The notes under the pieces are model-generated. The model did no database searches. It saw nothing but the letters and a program-made list of their open reading frames with translations, and was not told the DNA's origin. This document shows, piece after piece, positions 47,582 to 64,000 of a stretch of DNA of 64,000 nucleotides (positions within the stretch are counted from its first letter, which is position 1; every line of letters starts with the position of its first letter). Source of the DNA: Blastomussa wellsi (lineage: Eukaryota; Cnidaria; Anthozoa; Scleractinia; Plerogyridae); assembly GCA_947652115.1 (NCBI GenBank), contig OX393568.1, positions 3,086,460-3,150,459 on the forward strand, read 5' to 3'. A program made the translations under genes and the position numbers.

Positions 47582-48755
47582 CTCATCAGAGATGTGTCGT
47601 CAATTTTTACCAAATGCTGATCAAAAGGACTAGGGGCTAAGATTCGGCGAGTTTTCGTGTTGTCATTTGGTTGGCCAAGCTTCGCTAACTTTGATGATCG
47701 TTTTATGAAATAGCGGTCAAATCACGACGAGAATTTCCCGAAAGCGCCTCGGTCATCCATTTTTTCCTTCGTTTACCTTCGTCCGACCGAACCAAATTTT
47801 CACGTTTCCAAAAGAAAAAAAAAAGATATGAGGAAGGTAATTTGACCCAGTCAAACAGTTTCTCACGCTCAATCTAAAATGTAGACATTGTTTTGCCTAT
47901 ACAGATTTTCAGTTTTAACTTTAACTACAGAGAAAACAGGCTTTTCACCCGTGTGGAAGGAAAATATATAAACACAAACTCTTTACTTTTTACTGCACCC
48001 TGCCAGTTGACTCTTTTGCAATTAAATTTTGGGGCCTTTTTTCCGACCGACCGACCGGCGCATTCAACGATAAACGAAAAAAAAAGAACAAGGGGATGCC
48101 TCAGGCACATGAAGGTAAAAATTGACTTGTAAACATGAGTTGTAGACGACAGACATGAAGTACAAGTTTCCCTCATCAAATTCAACGTTTATTTCTAACT
48201 GGTACAAACTACAATCAATGATCATCTACTAAGAAACCTTCTTTCCTTCTCATTTTCAATAACATTACAAAAAACATAACCCGTAATTAAATACCTACAT
48301 CAGCTAAACTAACCTTTGCACAATGTGTTTTTATCTACAATGCTATAATCAATTGTAAAAACAAATGTCGTAAATTGTTTTGTTAACTTCCGAAAACAAA
48401 GTTTAAAAAACAAAGTCAGTTTACTCTGATACGAGAGATGTTTGAGACATTAGGTTAATTAATAGCTACACTACACAAAAAATCCTTCTTCTTCGATTGG
48501 GGTGAAAGGGGGGGGGGGGGGAGGTGGAGCTTGGGGGGACTAATAGTTTTTTAATATACTTTTAGGGGGTTGTAGTAAAAACCTTCTTTGCATACGTTCT
48601 TTTGGTTCGTAACCCAATCTTCCTAATGAGCCAAAAAGAACGTCTGGTAAGAGCAACGGACGTTATCGATAGATTTAATTAATCATGTCTACGATCACAT
48701 AATAATCAAAGACCTTCGATTCTAAAAAACAACCGAGCAAGAAAGCTGGGATTGA

Positions 48756-56881
<8,126 letters not shown>

Positions 56882-57654
56882 GTTTAGCTGCTTGCAAAGC
56901 TCAGCCGCTAAGTTGATCCTTAGAAATGTGAGAGGAATTCTTTTCTTGAGACACACTTTTATAACAAACCGAGCAAAACAGACGTGACTAAAGGAATCCT
57001 TTCCAAGCTCGTTATCTCGCTATTACGCACACAGCGAATTTCGCAATTGTGCCGGGATGTCGTGGGCAAAACCCGGCTGGATATATTATGCCTTCTCATG
57101 TCTCAATTTCTCGTCACCTTTCCTTTGTGCCATGCGGTTCCCTTTGTTTTACCGCGCAATAAATTTCTATCACATCTGTCATCGACTCCTGGTTAAAAAA
57201 AAGTAATTTCCTGGCTTTCGGTCAGCTAAAGTAATAATAGATGGAAGGTGGTGTCAGTACACCGGCTAAAGTAATACATAATAGCAATAACGTTTTAAAT
57301 TGTTCCACTGGCAATATTATTTTAGCGTATTTTGTACGTAAAACGAGGCGGTATGACCTCGAGTGTTATATTTCCAGGGATACATGTTTATGTGCAGTCT
57401 GGGGGCATACAGGCACGGAAATCGCAGTGTGTAATTTTCTGCTCTGATAAACATTGCCATAAATAGACTAAAAACCTCAACAGGTTGATAGGAAATGCCT
57501 TCCGGTTACTGTTGAACTCCCCCGCTGCCCCCGGGTACACCACAATTACAAAAGAAACGAGAAGTTAGCTTTTCGAATGCAAAACAGACGCTGTTTTATT
57601 CCTTTAGAGATATTTATGCAAGCCTCGCTAATCCTAGGTTGCTCACAGAGCTCG

Positions 57655-57840
57655 AATCTATTTTTTCAACGCGAAAGAACGCGCGGGAGCAAAAAGCAGC
57701 GTGCGAAGCGCTTTTTAGGTGGGGGTGGGGAGCGAGCGAAACAAACGTTTTGCTCTGGAGTCCAGTTCTCTCGCGATTCATTCACCGCGCGCGTTCGCCG
57801 ATCGAAGAAAAATACGAAAAAATAGCGGACTCAGAACAGT
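57655..57840 (+). repeat. dispersed repeat, copy 2 (ctattttttcaacgc family)
   Basis: Matches 26897-27099, with ctattttttcaacgcgaaag at the start and aatagcggactcagaacag at the end. The two are in the same orientation, about 31 kb apart. Confidence 0.85.
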
Positions 57841-57934
57841 ATACGCCAATCCAAGAACACTGAATAAATACATTGTTGTCTTGTCAACATTCCTGTTCAA
57901 CTTTTGGAATTGGAGTAATGCATCAGCGTCCCCG

Positions 57935-58140
57935 TAGTCCCGGGGAGACTCTCATATGTGGGCTGTATAGTTATGTGCCGCAGGATCGACAGGGTTTGGT
58001 TTTTTCAGGCTCTCGGTCTTAAATAAGGTATCATTTGTTGCCCCTTTGGCATTGTGTTCCTAGTGTGATCCTTAGATAGGGAGCTTCAATTATACGTTTC
58101 AACTAAAATTTCAGCGCGTGAATACCCTTACCCCCTCGGG
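57935..58140 (+). repeat. dispersed repeat, tatgtgccgc family, copy 2
   Basis: Contains the same ordered blocks as 54780-54900, with a longer spacer that includes tgttgcccctttggcattg. Confidence 0.65.
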
Positions 58141-58639
58141 CATCAGACTAATTTTGTCATATTTCAGCATAGTGTATCCTCCACTACTGATTTCAGTGAG
58201 AGTGCCTTCCTTTGCGAGGGCGTGCAGCCAAAAAAAAGACCATATGCATTGGGAGCAAAAGTTGCCGTATGTGGCTCACAGAAAAGTAAAACACGATTCA
58301 AAATCGAGAATTCGGCGACTCCAGAACTCGAAACGGTGACCTCAAAAGTCAATACAGTCAATCACCTGAAAAGAACGCGAGGGAAACAGCGAGCGAAACG
58401 CCGATCACGAGTGGAGTGGCGCACGATTTTGCCCGCGTACAACGATGGAGCCTTACATTTAGGAGTAAGAGTCTTTACTTTTCCAAGAGACCGAAATCTG
58501 GTAAACAAGTGGAGTAATAGTAGACTTTTTCAACTTGTCGTTTTGGTGTGTGTATTGATCTTATTGTAAGTCCCGTGTAAGCTGTTACGTTCGGCATAAA
58601 CTAAGGCTAGCTATAGCCCAAGAAGAGCAATTAACATTT

Positions 58640-58800
58640 CGTGTTTTTGAGTTTTAGGTCTTCGTTTACGAGTTTCAGCTTTCGGGGTGTTACTTTCCGA
58701 GTTTGGAGTCTTCGTTTTCAACCTTGGGTCTTTGATTTCGTTGTCGCGCCGATTTTGGAGTCTGCGATCTTCGTTTTCAAGTTTCTCGTTTCCGATATGC
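58640..58800 (+). repeat. degenerate tandem stretch
   Basis: Phrases such as ggtcttcgtttacgag, ggagtcttcgttttca and gatcttcgttttcaag recur every 40 to 70 bases. No coding signal is seen. Confidence 0.5.
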
Positions 58801-59349
58801 AGTCATGCAGCTCAAGTCGGAAAATCCAAATATAAACAGATGAAGAGATTCTATATACCACTGAAACCTCCACGCAGGTTCAGTTTTATTCAGAGCAACT
58901 GAAGAGGCCGATGAAAATGACGGTTTTTCAATGCATCATTAAATTATTAGACAAGATTAAAGAAGTCATGAAAGGCTTTATTTCAAACGATAAACTTATT
59001 ACAAATACAATAACTAAAATATAACATTAGATATATATAATACAGCAATACAGTTATATATATATGTAGAATCCGGTTTATTCTTCTTTTTGAACTCCAT
59101 ATTGGCAATAACAAGCTAGATTGTTAAAAATAGCGTTCGTGACAAAACAGCACAAAATTAAATAAACTTGCTCATGCAAACTAAAAAGAGGAAAACATTT
59201 TTCTCACTTTCTGTTCAGTAAGTAAATCTACTTTTCTAATTCTTATTTTTTAACATTAACCATGGTCAGAAAGAACATAATTCCAGTTTTGGGATTATGT
59301 ATTTCTGCTATATATATGCTAAAATTCCTTTGCTCGCCGACAGGATGTG

Positions 59350-63615
<4,266 letters not shown>

Positions 63616-64000
63616 CTAGAACGCACGAAAAAATGTTGATCTTGAAGTATTGCTTGATTGCTTTCCTAATACTATGTTTAAATTTTTACCGCGAAAGGTT
63701 TTTTGTATCGCGAAATTCCATTGTACCGCGAAATTTTATTAACATTCTATCTTGTTTTTAATATTTGAATTCTAATTTTATCTAGTTTTAAATTTTCAGT
63801 TTTTATGACCGGCATGCAACTTTTATATGTATTTTATCAATTTTAATAAAGGGATTGGGGGACTGATTTATCAATTTATCAATTTTAGAAAACAGCCCCA
63901 ATGGCATGAATGAAGTCATCTAGTGTAATGTTTAAAATTACTTTCAACTCAATGGGAAACTTGAAATAATAGAGGGGGTAAGTTTATAAAGAAACTGTGG
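63616..64000 (-). other. astacin 2 upstream intron, runs off the window
   Basis: AT-rich intron upstream of the prodomain exon. The acceptor reads GCGTTCTAG just above 63615. No further exon lies before the window ends. Confidence 0.6.

Larger units (their letters stand above)
45957..48755. other. intergenic between OPTN-like gene and astacin 1
   Basis: The left end should hold the OPTN-like promoter. The rest contains an (aat)n run near 46606-46623, a repeat with a hammerhead-like core near 46680-46870, a G-rich run near 47195-47215 and an (att)n microsatellite at about 47512-47578. The right end should hold the astacin 1 3' UTR. No gene was seen. Confidence 0.6.
56882..59349. other. intergenic between the two astacins
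   Basis: Holds the astacin 1 promoter side, dispersed repeats at 57655-57840 and 57935-58140, and a degenerate tandem stretch of gtcttcgttttc motifs at about 58640-58800. The right end should be the astacin 2 3' UTR. No gene was found. Confidence 0.6.

Overview
This is a eukaryotic, animal-type locus with split genes, GT-AG introns, SINEs, foldback elements and microsatellites. Gene content points to a cnidarian, most likely an anthozoan such as a stony coral. The pointers are astacin proteases ending in ShKT modules, a short cnidarian-style Prickle, and a tRNA-derived repeat whose body looks like one I associate with coral genomes. The species cannot be fixed from the sequence alone. All gene models were assembled by hand from splice signals and reading-frame continuity; no transcript or database was consulted.

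Layout. (1) 2.7-10.0 kb, minus strand: a five-exon Prickle (PET, three LIM domains, C-terminal CAAX box). (2) 10-21.8 kb: no gene seen; SINE, palindromic repeats, an AT-rich tandem array split by a MITE. (3) 21.8-25.1 kb, plus strand: a five-exon PAPS-dependent sulfotransferase-like protein. (4) 26.3-32.1 kb, minus strand: a six-exon Testin (PET, three LIM domains). (5) 32.1-36.0 kb: repeats and one orphan EF-hand-like exon. (6) 36.1-46.0 kb, minus strand: an eleven-exon Optineurin-like protein of about 1043 residues with an N-terminal LIR candidate, long coiled coils, a UBAN segment and two C-terminal NEMO/OPTN-type zinc fingers. (7) 46-48.7 kb: repeats. (8) 48.8-56.9 kb, minus strand: a complete astacin (signal peptide, FN2, prodomain, catalytic domain, two ShKT). 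(9) 59.3 kb to the right edge, minus strand: a paralogous astacin whose 5' end is outside the window.

How the genes relate. Prickle and Testin are the two PET-LIM families. Here they lie 16 kb apart on the same strand and share two intron positions, which suggests an old tandem duplication; they act in planar polarity and in focal adhesion/actin biology respectively. The two astacins are a clear tandem pair with matching intron positions and phases. The Optineurin-like gene is expected to link polyubiquitin recognition to selective autophagy and innate signalling. The sulfotransferase lies between the two PET-LIM genes on the opposite strand with no evident functional tie.
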